DNA from: Rhynchonema sp. JSB1_4
Lineage: Eukaryota > Nematoda > Chromadorea > Monhysterida > Xyalidae
DNA: 64,000 bases
Direction: 5' to 3'
Assembly (NCBI GenBank): GCA_030248065.1
Contig: JASAMV010009053.1
Span: 25,605-89,604, forward strand
Shown: positions 11,665 to 23,160 of the stretch, one piece after another
Position numbering within the stretch: the stretch's first letter is position 1
Layout: every line of letters starts with the position of its first letter
The notes under the pieces: generated by a model
Databases searched by the model: none
The model's input: the letters and a program-made list of their open reading frames with translations, nothing else
Told to the model about the DNA's origin: nothing
Translations under genes and position numbers: made by a program

Positions 11665-14600
11665 GGCAACAATTGAACATTGAAAATAGATGCCTGGACG
11701 AAGCAAACAGGCAATCAAGCACGAAAGCTGGAACATAATGTCAGTTTCATGGGAAGGGACAATTTAAAATCCAGGATTGTCAACAATATTGCCGAGATGT
11801 TAGGCGCGAGCATTTTCTAAACTTCAATCACGCTGAGCAAACAACATTTCGTTAATGAATGAGCATTCATGTTCCATAAACAGGTCACACATCCTTGATG
11901 ACAGCAATAATGTAGAGGAATAAATGGTCCGCAATCGTTTGTGTTGAAAAAAAGAACAAACAATCCAAAAAACAACCAAGCCCAACATTATTTTAAAACA
12001 GTGTGACACTTAAAATAATGGAAGTCTAAAAAACTGAACTACATTGTCATCTGTGTCTACATAACCTGATCAGCGCGCAGGTGGTGTATAAGTTTGTATG
12101 AATGAAAGAAAATTTTCTCGCTCTGCGCGCATGCGTGCGACAGCGAGGCAAGAGCAAGGCCAAACTATGACTTACATACACCATATAGTGTCGGGATGGT
12201 GCACTTGCACAGGAAGAGCAATGTAATCATTATCGTATGCCCCTCCTTGTATCTCACACGATGGACTCCTTCGGCTGTACAAATTCGGACCGACAAATTA
12301 TGCATTCGAAGGCAATACCTGCGTTACCAGGTATATATAACCTGTCAGAATGAAATGATGTGGGATCAATATTTTTCTTGATTTCAACGGGCCATATAGT
12401 GTTACTCAGCCACCAGCGAATAAATAAACACCCATTACGTATATAGCTTCACCAGATGATTTGCGAAAAAACGAGCGTATCGTGTATTGCCGGAAACTTT
12501 CACGTTCTGACCAAAAAATTGACGGATTGTAAATTTGAGCCATTCAACAGAGGATCGTTGTGTTGCGTTTGGACCTTGCGCACTTGCATTAGGTAGTTTT
12601 CGTCGATATCTGCACTTCACACATCGACACATATAATCGGCATTAAACCGTTCTCGTATGGCAAAGCCTAAATTCGTGTTGAAGACATATCCCAGCGAAT
12701 GAAAATAGGATAAAAAAGCAATTTGAAAAATTCACTCGATCGCCAAGGCGTCGCGATCGAAATCACTGGCGACAGTTTACATACTGTATACAATGGTTTT
12801 TGTTCAACCATTTGAATTGTGGATTGACATGGTTTGAGTGAAAGAAAGAAAGGTGAGGAAGAAGCACAAGCCACATAATCGGGCATGTTTTGATTTTTGT
12901 ATTACAGTACACGTCGCTTTTAAAGCAGTATGCAGTATGCACGCATTGTTTTGTGAGACACAGCGCAATAAATCGAGCGACAAATGTTTTCAAGCCACCC
13001 TGTATGCACGCTGTGGGGGTTGGACGCATATCAAACCGATAACCAACACCGAAAGAAAGTGATTATGCGTTCAAACAGCGAAGCGGCTGGAACACTCTGG
13101 CACACGAACAATTGAGAGCATAAAGACAAACTGGCTGATTGCTGTAGAATAAATCTGATTTTGAATTGTCGACCCTGAACCTGAACTGTGAAGGTGATCA
13201 CCGCAAAAACAAGGAAACTCGCGTGAAAAATGAGAAAGAAAAGATGCGTGTAATTGCGGAGTTCCCACGTCGGATGATGATTATTATCTTCAGGAGTTCG
13301 CTTTGAAAAGTGAAACTAAAATTAGATTCTTTTGAAGTTCGCTTCTACATATATCAGATGAACACACGTCTAACATCGAGTTGACCTGCTGGGTGGGATA
13401 TCGATAGCAAAATCGAGCACCTTTGTTAAAGGGCGGCATCTCTTTCCAACGGTGATTATTAAGTTCAGAATGAAAAATGAAGGGATCTTGGGACTTCTCA
13501 AGCCGTCAAACAACCTTAAGACGAGTGATGAACTCCTGAAATTCAGGCAAAAAAAGCAATCTGAACCAAACGTATAGGGGTCATAAAGCTTGCCCAAGGT
13601 CGGGATCTTGTAGTCACAAACGTGACACGCGAGAGCGCCACCCTGTGATTTGTTTAATTGCGTAAAATTCGCAGAGGTTTCGATTTCACACAAATATAGA
13701 AGAAAAATGTTCATCTTATCCTGGTTTGAATATTTGTGATCAAGTGAAAACAGTTGAAAACTGGGGTAGGGATGTTAATATGTCGTGTGTTCCGCTGATA
13801 ACTAAAAGCAAGAGAGAAAGAAAAATAACGAGCAGATCAGTCAGTAAGATCAAATGAAAATTGGGCTGAGCACACGTATATTTACTTGGATAGGCATGCA
13901 GAGAAGCAGCTATCAGGTATATAACACTAAATTGTGTGCAAACATTTTGCGAACACGTTCGTTATTATGTGTATTTGTCAGACAAGGGTTATTCATCTTG
14001 CGCAGCAACACTTGGCATATGCGTTCACGGCGACAGACTGTCTAAGCCCAGAAACAAGTGACATCTTCATGACGCATCTGCAGGCAAGCGAACGCAACAG
14101 TGAACCTATACAGTAATTATTAGCACCATTCAATTTAGTCCAAGTTCTTTGAATGTTTGTACTTATATTCAGGTTCCGTACATTGAGGCAATCTCGATGA
14201 TCATGGTTCGCTGGCAATAATCTGATCATAATCATTCTATATATCTGTTTTAACCGATATACAGATCAAGCTACCAAAATAAAATTGTCAAAGTTTCACT
14301 TTTAGTCATGCAACGTGTTCCAGTTCCAAAATAATGTTAGAGCTCAGTGATAGAATCGGAACTAGAACTGAACATATATTTTACGTTCCAGCTGGACGAA
14401 ATGCCACGGAACGCGTGTGCTGTGCCGCCGAGTGATGATGGGATTAGAACAGCACGGGCAGCATTGCAACTTGTCATGTCGAGTGTTTTAAATGCATCAA
14501 ATATATGAATAAAATGCGGATGAATTCATATTAAAAAACTAGGTGTCGCCTTAGTTTTCGCTCTCTGTATGCTCCATAAACGCGAACAATTAACCCTCTG

Positions 14601-16265
14601 CACACACGCGCACCCCCCCCCCCCCTGCACACACGCGCATGCGACTCCTAGCGCAAAACGTAGGGAGCGCACGCGCACTTCGCGGCACGCGCGTGCACTG
14701 CGTGCACCGACATGCCCAACCACCCCCACCCACCGCCACCGCCCCCCCTATGATGCCCTTGGAAATAGCTGTTGATGGTACGATGGAACATGGGACAAGA
14801 TTTGATGTGAATTAACTAATTTGAAGCACTATTAGATTTTAAAGTGATTAAGATGAAATCAAGCCTGTTAAACTGAACAGATCAAGGCGAATGCCTTACG
14901 ATTTGATCGTTTTAAACAGACTTCAGATGGTTCTTAATGCCAAAATTTTGTTTCTGTTCCATAACGCATCCCCACAAGTCCTGTCCTTAAATCAAATAAA
15001 ATTGCAATAACATTGAATTTAACTGGATAACATATTTGCGGTCGGCAACGCAGCAGCTGATCAAAACGTCGGCTCGGCACTGATTGCATAACGACCCAAA
15101 ATGTTCGTGATTTAGGCCTCCATAATGCAACCGTTTGATTAAAATCCGTGCAATTAATAAAAAACGTCCATATTAATGGTGTCATCCAAGCATAAACGAT
15201 TACAACTACTAAAGCCAGTAATGACGGAAGAAATTGGTATGAACTGAAAGAATAAAAAGTCGGATCAAAAGTACCATGCCGCTGACGCTGACAAAGGTAA
15301 TCAAGACGAGAACACCAACTGAAGTTTATGGCTATGTATTTACATACCTACCGGTTGCCGTTCATGCTGATTAGAAAAAATATTAAAAAGATTATGCATG
15401 AATATGGCGCTCATCAAAGACCACAAAGCCGCACTTTTAATGGCGATGACCCGCTTGATAAGAGTGTTGCGATGACATGATCAGAGTTGTGTATCCTCAG
15501 ATATGGAGGGCAACGACGGCATAGTGTCGTTGTCTATAAATAAGGGATTGTAGGTATCCAGACCCCTCCCCCGGTCTAAAAAATCCGACATCCGCAACAA
15601 CTCGTTCGTAAACAATGACGTTCGAAAAACAGGGCAAAAAGACATTTACTGCGGTCCCTGGACTGCCGCAGCCACAAAAACGAGTTGTCACGATCCAACA
15701 GAGTTCATCTATTTTGTCGTATACACCAAATTTTTGACTTACAGACTGATGCGTGGGGTGGTGTGACGATCTTGAGATGAGCCAATAAACCAACAAACAC
15801 AACAACAAATGATGCAATCAAAAAACCCGACAAATGAACAGAACTGAGGTCAATTTTTGTAACAAAATGCAACGACCTGTTTTGGCCGACAAAAAACGGT
15901 CACCACCTCCATTTTTTGTATCAAAACGTTTACCGTAAGTATTTACACAAACATACAGTAACAGGTACTGTACATACAATCTGGGTTTACGAGTTCGGGT
16001 CATGGTTTGCGAACTTGTGTACCTTTTCTACTCGTTCACAGAAAGAAGTCGAAAAACTGGAAACAATGCGCTCAATAGATAAAGTAAAAGATAAGATAAA
16101 TTATACAACACTCTTCTGGACATATCGTCGTGGCCACCTTTACTTAATATGCACTTTAAGTGCATTTTTGTAGACGCCATGTGTAAGAGAATAGGCGCAA
16201 GCAGCCTGACTGATCAACATCCAGAAAAAGCCACAAAAGTGCACTAAAATCCATCCTGATTGGTT
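11665..16265. other. Noncoding stretch, no gene recognised
   Basis: ORFs here are short and show no motif I can name. A minus-strand ORF (12435-12632) shares the short stretch YRRKLPNA / FRRKLHNA with the exon-like ORF at 10341-10532; this may be chance. The minus-strand ORF 15497-15817 (106 codons) has no recognisable domain. Confidence 0.5.
14598..14755. repeat. C-rich and CA/CG low-complexity tract
   Basis: Cytosine runs, including one of 14 (14613-14626 or so), mixed with CACACACGCGCA units and CACCCCCACCCACC. Simple-sequence DNA; ORFs across it are artefacts of composition. Confidence 0.7.
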
Positions 16266-16270
16266 GCTGA

Positions 16271-17126
16271 CCTGTTGCTTGAGCGTGTCCTATTCTTAAA
16301 GGTGCTGGTCAACAACCCATCGACCACGTTTAATCTTGAGGGCAGTCTACATAAACAAAGGAGGAATATCGTGTTACACGACCCTGACTTGGGGAGTCGA
16401 TTGGTTGCTTCCTAATGTTTCACGGCCGGTTTGAAGTTTGTCCCTAAGTGAAAAAATGCAAAAATTATGCCGGGTTTCCGTAAAAAGGACAATTTGCGGC
16501 AACGTTTAATAATTTCAGAATATCAAGCACCAACATATATTTCATCAGTATGATATACAGCTTTTCAGGAAATAGCTTGCCCCATAATGACCGACTTGCG
16601 CATGTTGTCCGAATTATTGTATTAGCTGTGTTTGATGCAGTATACTTAAAAGCACAGGTTATGCACACAATAATTAGAGAATTTTGTGTCCGATCAACAT
16701 ATTTGCTGGTTAATCACAGATGCTTAAAATCATCGACGAAGAAAACGGTGACCAAAAAACACCAGGTTTTTGGAACTAAATGTCTTGTCCTTCAGGATGC
16801 AAGCTGATTTCTGCAAAGCTGTACACCACACTGATGAAATAAATGTTGGTGCTTGACATTCTGAAATTATTAAACGTTGCCATGAATTGTCCTTTCCACG
16901 GAAGCCCGGCATAATTTTTTGCATTTTTTCACTGAGGGGCAAACTTCAAGCCGGCCGTGAAACATCAGGAGGCAACCAATCGACTCCCCAAGTCAGAGTC
17001 GAGTAACACGATATTCCACCTTTGTGTGGACTGCCCCCAAGATTAAACGAGATCGATGGGTTGTTGACCAGCAGCTTTAAGCGTGGAGTGCACAAAAGTG
17101 CACTTAGTGCACTCAAGAACAGGTAA
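16271..17126. mobile_element. Foldback element with long imperfect inverted arms
   Basis: The sequence from about 16271 to 16570 recurs in reverse complement at about 16805-17126, sharing AAGGTGCTGGTCAACAACCC, GGGGAGTCGATTGGTTGC and CACGGCCGG. About 240 bp separates the arms, which differ by scattered substitutions and small indels. No ORF of note. I could not identify a target-site duplication, so the superfamily is undetermined. Confidence 0.75.
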
Positions 17127-17129
17127 GGG

Positions 17130-19360
17130 TGGTCACGCGTTACCCACAAGAATCGAATAAGTGTGAGAATGAAATCGGCATCAGGTGCGTTAATAAGGAT
17201 GTGATTAAAACAATGGAATGATCGATTGTTGTTTTAGTCGATTACTCACGGACATATCAAATTTTGTTAATGTGGTAATTCGAGTGAAGAGATGAGGTCA
17301 CGGGTTTATGAGTTTTATGTAAAGACTAAAAATATATACAATATAAATCGGTTTAGGGCAAATTCACAGCCTTCCACCACACTCACCAACGTGCTTCAAA
17401 CATAAAATGAGACAGCAGTTTGGCGCCAGTCTCCAAAGATTGTTGGACCGAACATTTTTCGAAGCGAAAGATTATGCCTCGGCACTGTTTAACGCCATTT
17501 GACCTTGACGAAGTATACACATACAAGCACGCGACGTGATTTGTAGAAACACGAGCGATCGTGTTACGAGGATGACATATGGGATGCGATTAAAACTTCG
17601 GTTTTTACGTTCGCTTGCGCTCTTTACGTGTGTGCACTGCTTGTTGACGGTTTATCGAACATGGGCGAACAAATCAGATACAAGGTGAACTGGGTTGACT
17701 CTAATTTGATGGGACACAAATCGAACTACAAATGCCATTCATATTTGTTGCAAATCTGACGGTCTGGGAAGAAGTGACTCGGATTTTTTTAGAGCCTCAT
17801 GTCATTGCTATCATTTTGTCGCATATGCACCGAGAAATATACTGGAAACCAAATTTTTTCCAAGTTTTCTAACCACGAACAGTGTTTTCACTTTTGTCCT
17901 CCATTTCACACAACATGCAGAGCTCTCCGATATTGATTAACTGTTCTTGATGTAATGCACAAAAATTATGATACGAAGAATAAGTGTCGAAATCTGCCGC
18001 ATTATGTGGTTCATTTACATATTACCACTTCGTGATTGATGCATATTTCCTCACGACACTCTTGACCCCCGCGCGAGTTCGTGCAAAAGGGATACATGTA
18101 TGTGTGAAACAACTTGACATAAATCTCAACCATGAATGATTAAATTATTTGTTTTTAAAATTTGTGGCTTACTGCCAAACTATCGCGTGAAAAACTCTGT
18201 TGAACGTGCGATAGGGGTCCTGAAGTTTCATCGTAATGGAAAACGCTTGGCCATATGTACTTTCAGCGAGGATATTCAGCCAAGAGGGGTTAACCCACAC
18301 CTCCAACGGATGCACGAAACTCTCTACCGTACCGTACCGTATTTCAACATTCATGTGAATAAATGCACGCACCGTTGCGATTACAGGCTGAGTGGTTTGT
18401 TTACCCAACATACGTAAAAATGACAAAAATATGAGATTCCAGCATTTAGCCTTCCAGCAATCAACTTGATTAGAAACGCGGGTAACCACCGCTGTCTGTG
18501 CCACAGTCAGTCAAAGAGTGGCGCAACTGTCAAAAACAGGTACGCCAAATACATACAAAGATCTCGTGATTGCTAATGTATGTGTGTGCATGTATTGTTT
18601 TCTTGTTGCTGAAGTTCGTATTCTGCGGTGGACGTTTCAGCTCCATTCCAAGCCACATATGCACACAGTTCGCCTGTCTGAATGTTTTGGGTGTTTTTTC
18701 AACTGCGTTTCTGTGTTATGGCTTACCCACATGTGAATTGTACCATTGATGATACAATTTGTACTCTAGAACGGCCACAACTGAAAATAACAACAACAAA
18801 GCCCAAACAGAATAAATAGTTTTCCACGTTTATACTATTTGATCTGCATTGTAACATTCAGGCAGAACCCTATGTCGGATGGTCGAATTTCATTTTGTAT
18901 TATGTAATTTGATGCCCAACGTTATGACGTAGCATTTTATGGACGTGATTCCGTCGGTTGTTTCTACATATAGTTCCTACCTACAGTAGCTGACGACTCC
19001 TAATCAACACACTTTGGAAGTTTTTCAGTGTGGGCTCGGTTTGCAGTATATAGGTTTTGCTAACAACGTTAGACCAAAATGCCCGTTGGCATTTTCGCCA
19101 ATTTCAAATCATACATATTACGTAGATTTATAGTAGTCTTTGCCTCTCCATTCTAACTTCGACAGCCCACCGGCAAAACAACCGGTGCGGGTGGAAAAGT
19201 AATGAAAACATGAAAACAACTGTCAGTCTTGTCTGTCCATAAAGGATGTCTACAAATGAGAATGTCGCCGCCTAAAACACGTGGCAGCAATGCAAGTCAT
19301 CAAAAAGGTTTTGGATTAAAACTCGGAATGATATTATAGGCACAAATGCTGTTCGGAACA
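17130..19360. other. Noncoding stretch, no gene recognised
   Basis: Overlapping ORFs at 18136-18417 (+) and 18169-18504 (-) are long for the area, but neither has recognisable motifs or clear splice sites. I see no RNA gene or repeat here. Confidence 0.5.
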
Positions 19361-19363
19361 ACT

Positions 19364-20104
19364 TCAGATGCAGCGTGGTTGCGTTGGGCAAAGCTTACTT
19401 GAGGACACCACCCTCGTTCTGGAGCTTAGTACATAAGTCAAGCGGTGGTGGTGTGGTTGGGTAGAGATGTGTATCGGTGGATTGGTCGTTGGTGACTTAT
19501 CCGTATCAGGGTCTATCTTATTATGACTTATTATGGTTTGCTCTTCTGGGTTCTTCACTAAACATAGATCCTGGTGTACACTACCCACCACGTGGTTATT
19601 TGCATGTTGGTCACTAGGGGAGTCAGATTGAAGAACAACCTGGCTACCGTCGTTCCCACCTAACTTCCTAGCGGCTAGCGGTTCACCACTTTTGGCATAC
19701 GCTCCGGCCCGTTCCGCCGTCCCATCTTCAGAGCACATAGCTTCCGTATTAATCATGCAGCGTTGACGCGTGCGCTGGCCCGTCTCTCTCCCACCGAATG
19801 AGGTGGCGTCATAACCAGACGAATCATAAACTTTGGCTATGCGATGCGTTCTCCACGCCTGTTGTTTGCGCTGGAGTTTCTTAGTTGGTCTCGGAATACC
19901 TCCTGCCTCGTTGGCTGGAACATGCCATTCATCCTCCGAACCGGCCCACTCCTCAGCGGAACCGATTGTCACGTCACACATATAACCGGCATACCTTTCC
20001 ATCCTAGCGGCGTCGTATTCCGCTCCCACTCGGAACTCCCTGAGTTCGCAAGGGGCGAACGGGGCGTATATACAATGGCTTGACTCGTGCAAGCAGGCCT
20101 GCAC
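19364..20104 (-). CDS. Third overlapping ORF of an intronless locus, unknown function
   Basis: Open for 246 codons with ATG at 20104, in the -1 frame relative to the ORF that ends at 19969, overlapping it by at least 136 bp. It starts with a cysteine-containing stretch (CLHESSHCIYAPFAPCELRE) and becomes polar and low in hydrophobics. No membrane segment, zinc knuckle or protease motif seen. It may be reached from the preceding ORF by frameshifting, or be the same reading frame broken by an indel. I found no clear slippery heptamer in this overlap. Not recognised. Confidence 0.5.
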   Translation of the reverse strand: MQACLHESSHCIYAPFAPCELREFRVGAEYDAARMERYAGYMCDVTIGSAEEWAGSEDEWHVPANEAGGIPRPTKKLQRKQQAWRTHRIAKVYDSSGYDATSFGGRETGQRTRQRCMINTEAMCSEDGTAERAGAYAKSGEPLAARKLGGNDGSQVVLQSDSPSDQHANNHVVGSVHQDLCLVKNPEEQTIISHNKIDPDTDKSPTTNPPIHISTQPHHHRLTYVLSSRTRVVSSSKLCPTQPRCI

Positions 20105-22107
20105 TTCCCTTCGGATACCACTTCGGTCGAGTTCATATCGAATAAGAACTCGCCGTGCATATAACTGAAGTATGCAGAATACCCACAGACACTACCGGGC
20201 ACATTGCAGGGCTCTAACTCTAAAACTAGCATATGGTCTGGACCTCCACTCAGATCAGGATTTGGGATCTGAGAACCTCCTTTCTTATGACCTTCCTTCC
20301 ATGATTTGCTTAATTTGTTTATTGTTTTACTTTTAACCCAATAAACCTTCACTTTACCCCATTCCAGGCCGTTGACGCACCCATGCATCGACCGACGAGG
20401 GTCGTATTTCGCAATCATGGCCGGGTCTACCTCATATGGCCGTCTGGTGTCGATACCATCGAGGAACGAGGGATCGAAACCCGTAAGCCGACGTTTATTC
20501 CTTAATCTCACTGGCAAGTCTAGTTGTCCAGGGGTAATGAAGACACCTGGCTTATCTTGACTCAGCTGGACTCTATATCGGTACCTATACGCCAACGTGT
20601 TCACACGAAGCGCTCGTTTCATAACGGCGGGATGAGCACTAAGCTCATGTCCCTCCTTATAGAGTCTGGCACACGTCAAGTCAGCCAGTGACACGCAGTT
20701 CCTAGCCATCAGACATAATTCCACGTCATCATCACCCGTAGGTACTAGTTCCTTCCGCGGGATACCCAGTAGAGGGTCAATCCCTTTCCTCCACACGTAA
20801 TCAGCCCTCTTCTTAGCTTTCCCTTTCATTTCAGGAACGAATTCCGAATCACTGATGCCTCGCACCAACACATTGGCCAAGAACTCGAACCGAATCGACG
20901 AGTACGCCTTGGAAGAGGCCGTACTTTCACTTACTATTGACTTTGGCAACATATCTTCCTTATTGATGATCATCTTTTGTGAAACATCACCTTTACATAT
21001 CTTATAGGCTGCCATACTGTGATACTTATCTATGCTTATGCTGCTTGATGACGAAGAATCATCAGAGCTAGGCACCGCAATCGATGCAACCAACTTCTTT
21101 TGTGCAATATTCCGAACTGGACTATTGACACGACTTATGATCGCAGCCGACTTTCTTTCAGCAGTTTCGACCGATGGTGCCTCACCATCCACAGTCGTCG
21201 AAACTGTCTTCTTATTATCATATAAACTGACATTACGTTCTAAGGTGTCACTATTACCAGTGGGGTCCAAGTGCACCTCTTGCTTAGGGTGTGAAACATC
21301 ACTCGTAGTTTCAGTACTTAAGCCGTGGCTTGGGTCTATCAAGCCCACTTCTGCCGTAGACTTCACTGTACGTACTTTATCTTCACAGACCGGGCTTGGG
21401 CTAGGCCGCACCTCGGACGGTGAAACATCATCCTTGTTATCATGAATAACAATCTTATTTTCAGCCATAGCTGACGTATCTTGAGCGGGTAGCTCACTTA
21501 GCATAGGGGTTTTGGCTGGGGTATGCAGCCTGGGTTCGATAGCCGAAGCCACAACCGTAGTTGGGCCGAACACTGGGCGTACCCAGGATTCGGGCGTATC
21601 ATCTGGACCACTTATGGAAGCCACTGATGGCGGTGCCGGGTTTGAACGGACAGGCTGGTGTCTCTGTTCCTTAGGTATCCCACCAAAGGGGTCACGTACT
21701 TCTACTTCAAGAGAGGACACTGGGCTGGCCAAATGTCCCTCCTTATCCTCTAGCAACTTCCCATCCCTGAACCTGACGCTGGTCGGTCCGGACACAAGAT
21801 CCGACCGAATGGCGACAGCTTCAGCCAACAAACCTAATGTCTCTCCAACTGAGCCGTATCCGCACAGAGGGTGCGTTTCCGTATTATCATTCGCTACCAC
21901 ATCGTATCCAATCATAATAGGAGTAGAACCTCGCGGGTCATGCCGATCCGCGCCTAAAAACGACTCTCCACGGTCGATGGCTGTGGCCTCGTCCGTGCAT
22001 TCATTCGTATTTTGCATAGGCGGCAAAACCGCACCGCTTTCCGACATCTCTACCGTTTCATCCAGTGTGGGCAAAGCCACCAGTCCCTTATCTGACCTCT
22101 TTTCCAA
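19969..22107 (-). CDS. Long intronless ORF (over 712 codons), unknown function, possible mobile-element or viral-derived protein
   Basis: The frame is open from about 22203 (after a TGA) to the stop at 19969. The first half is polar, rich in S, T, P, E and D, with a serine run (SSSSSSISI). The second half is more globular: RYRYRVQLSQDKPGVFITPG, GIDTRRPYEVDPAMIAKYDP, CVNGLEWGKVKVYWV and CGYSAYFSYMHGEFLFDMN. No RT, integrase, protease or zinc-knuckle motif. Lack of introns, balanced base composition and overlapping frames differ from neighbouring genes and suggest a gag-like or other element-derived protein; that is inference. GAT-GTT-TCA encodes Asp-Val-Ser three times. No ATG at the 5' end of the frame, which fits entry by frameshift from the upstream ORF. 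Confidence 0.6.
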   Translation of the reverse strand: MEKRSDKGLVALPTLDETVEMSESGAVLPPMQNTNECTDEATAIDRGESFLGADRHDPRGSTPIMIGYDVVANDNTETHPLCGYGSVGETLGLLAEAVAIRSDLVSGPTSVRFRDGKLLEDKEGHLASPVSSLEVEVRDPFGGIPKEQRHQPVRSNPAPPSVASISGPDDTPESWVRPVFGPTTVVASAIEPRLHTPAKTPMLSELPAQDTSAMAENKIVIHDNKDDVSPSEVRPSPSPVCEDKVRTVKSTAEVGLIDPSHGLSTETTSDVSHPKQEVHLDPTGNSDTLERNVSLYDNKKTVSTTVDGEAPSVETAERKSAAIISRVNSPVRNIAQKKLVASIAVPSSDDSSSSSSISIDKYHSMAAYKICKGDVSQKMIINKEDMLPKSIVSESTASSKAYSSIRFEFLANVLVRGISDSEFVPEMKGKAKKRADYVWRKGIDPLLGIPRKELVPTGDDDVELCLMARNCVSLADLTCARLYKEGHELSAHPAVMKRALRVNTLAYRYRYRVQLSQDKPGVFITPGQLDLPVRLRNKRRLTGFDPSFLDGIDTRRPYEVDPAMIAKYDPRRSMHGCVNGLEWGKVKVYWVKSKTINKLSKSWKEGHKKGGSQIPNPDLSGGPDHMLVLELEPCNVPGSVCGYSAYFSYMHGEFLFDMNSTEVVSEGKCRPACTSQAIVYTPRSPLANSGSSEWERNTTPLGWKGMPVICVT

Positions 22108-22109
22108 TC

Positions 22110-22781
22110 CTATCTGACCAACCGGGCTGGGCCCTGGCTGGGAACCATCCCCTGCCTCATAACCTTCTGTTTGCTTAATCTCGACTGAGGTCTGGCCTGA
22201 AAGTGTCTTTCAACCAACTCTGCCCACGAATATGCCTCTTCTGACTGATCCAGCATCTGCTGGAGCTTATCCGACGTATTCTTATAATCCGTAGAATCAT
22301 CTGAATCGGGTAGCAGCCTGATGCTGCCCGAGTCATCGTCGTCTGAACATATGGAAGACGAAGCCGCAGGTACCTTATGACCCTCCACCTGATGGCCTTC
22401 GTCTTGCGTATCAGTCCTATCTCCGGCCACGGGTTTAGTCTCAGCCCCAGCTGCAGACTTATCCGTGCCCGACTTCGGCTCAAAGACCGCATCTCGCGTA
22501 CATATTGACCGTAGGGGGTCCGCATCAAGTTCTTCTCTTAATTTCCTATGATGGTCTCGCTCCTCTGCCGAAGCAGATTTGCCGACCGGTCCCGGGGGAC
22601 CCATATGTTTCCTCTGGTTCGGGTCAGCGTCCTGTCCCGTGAAAATGGTGCAACTTGGCTCGGCGTCCCGCTCCAAGTTCGGTGCATGGTGCATAATTGA
22701 CGAAGTGCACCCGAAATCCTCCTGCCGCGGCCACGTTCCAAAACGGGCCGACCGAAGACGACTTCGGGCCCTGAATGGCAA
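22110..22781 (-). CDS. First overlapping ORF of the intronless locus, polar, unknown function
   Basis: Open from a TAG near 22833 to the TAG ending at 22110. The first ATG is at 22694, giving about 195 residues; 22781 is a TTG codon. The protein is hydrophilic and acidic (SICSDDDDSGSIRLLPDSDD) with a possible helical segment (KLQQMLDQSEEAYSWAELVE). Its last 31 or so codons overlap the next ORF, which lies in the -1 frame, and GGGCCCA sits in the overlap. Layout resembles a two-ORF retroelement or viral arrangement; no domain recognised. Confidence 0.5.
   Translation of the reverse strand: MPFRARSRLRSARFGTWPRQEDFGCTSSIMHHAPNLERDAEPSCTIFTGQDADPNQRKHMGPPGPVGKSASAEERDHHRKLREELDADPLRSICTRDAVFEPKSGTDKSAAGAETKPVAGDRTDTQDEGHQVEGHKVPAASSSICSDDDDSGSIRLLPDSDDSTDYKNTSDKLQQMLDQSEEAYSWAELVERHFQARPQSRLSKQKVMRQGMVPSQGPARLVR
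22128..22134 (-). promoter_or_regulatory. Candidate -1 ribosomal frameshift heptamer G-GGC-CCA
   Basis: On the minus strand the zero-frame codons are CAG GGC CCA, so G|GGC|CCA fits the XXXYYYZ pattern. It lies six codons before the TAG of ORF1, inside the region where both frames are open. A slip here would fuse ORF1 to ORF2. GGGCCCA is not among the efficient known sites, and no downstream pseudoknot was computed. Confidence 0.3.
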
Positions 22782-22833
22782 TCGACGACCGTTCCAGCTC
22801 GGAGGGAGGTTAGTAATGGTAGTAGTGAGCCAC

Positions 22834-23160
22834 GCGTGCTAACCCCCGGCTGGATTATCGAATAATGTTTCGTCGTTTTATTATCCGATCGGACGTAAAT
22901 CACACGAAGATTCAGGTAAAGAGAGAGAAGAGAAGTTCGCATTTGTATGGTAAGGACAGAGTTTAAGTAGTCACCGCACACAGAGAATTAATACAAGACA
23001 AGAGTATACTAAACGCTGATTGGTTGAAATATTGCACTTGTATAATATGATTGGTTGGCATGGTAAACCTAGCTTATGCATACAATAAGAGTCCTATGTG
23101 TATATGTTACAATAAAAGAGTAATTGTTGAGCGGGAAATTTGAATTTGTCTAAACAAAGA
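22834..23160. other. Leader region of the three-ORF locus, LTR-like composition but no second copy
   Basis: Read on the minus strand, this segment has CCAATCA-type boxes, A/T-rich stretches, polypyrimidine and AATAAAAC before the first ORF, as an LTR or promoter might. I looked for a second copy on the far side of the ORFs (18.9-19.36 kb) and saw none, so an intact LTR element is not supported. Confidence 0.25.

Noticed and set aside
21512..22117. Plus-strand ORF of 201 codons opposite ORF2
   Set aside because: Antisense shadow of the longer minus-strand ORF, as are 21032-21445 and 19844-20083.
18900..23160. LTR retrotransposon around the three-ORF locus
   Set aside because: No direct repeat flanking the ORFs, no primer-binding site I trust, and no RT, integrase or protease motif.
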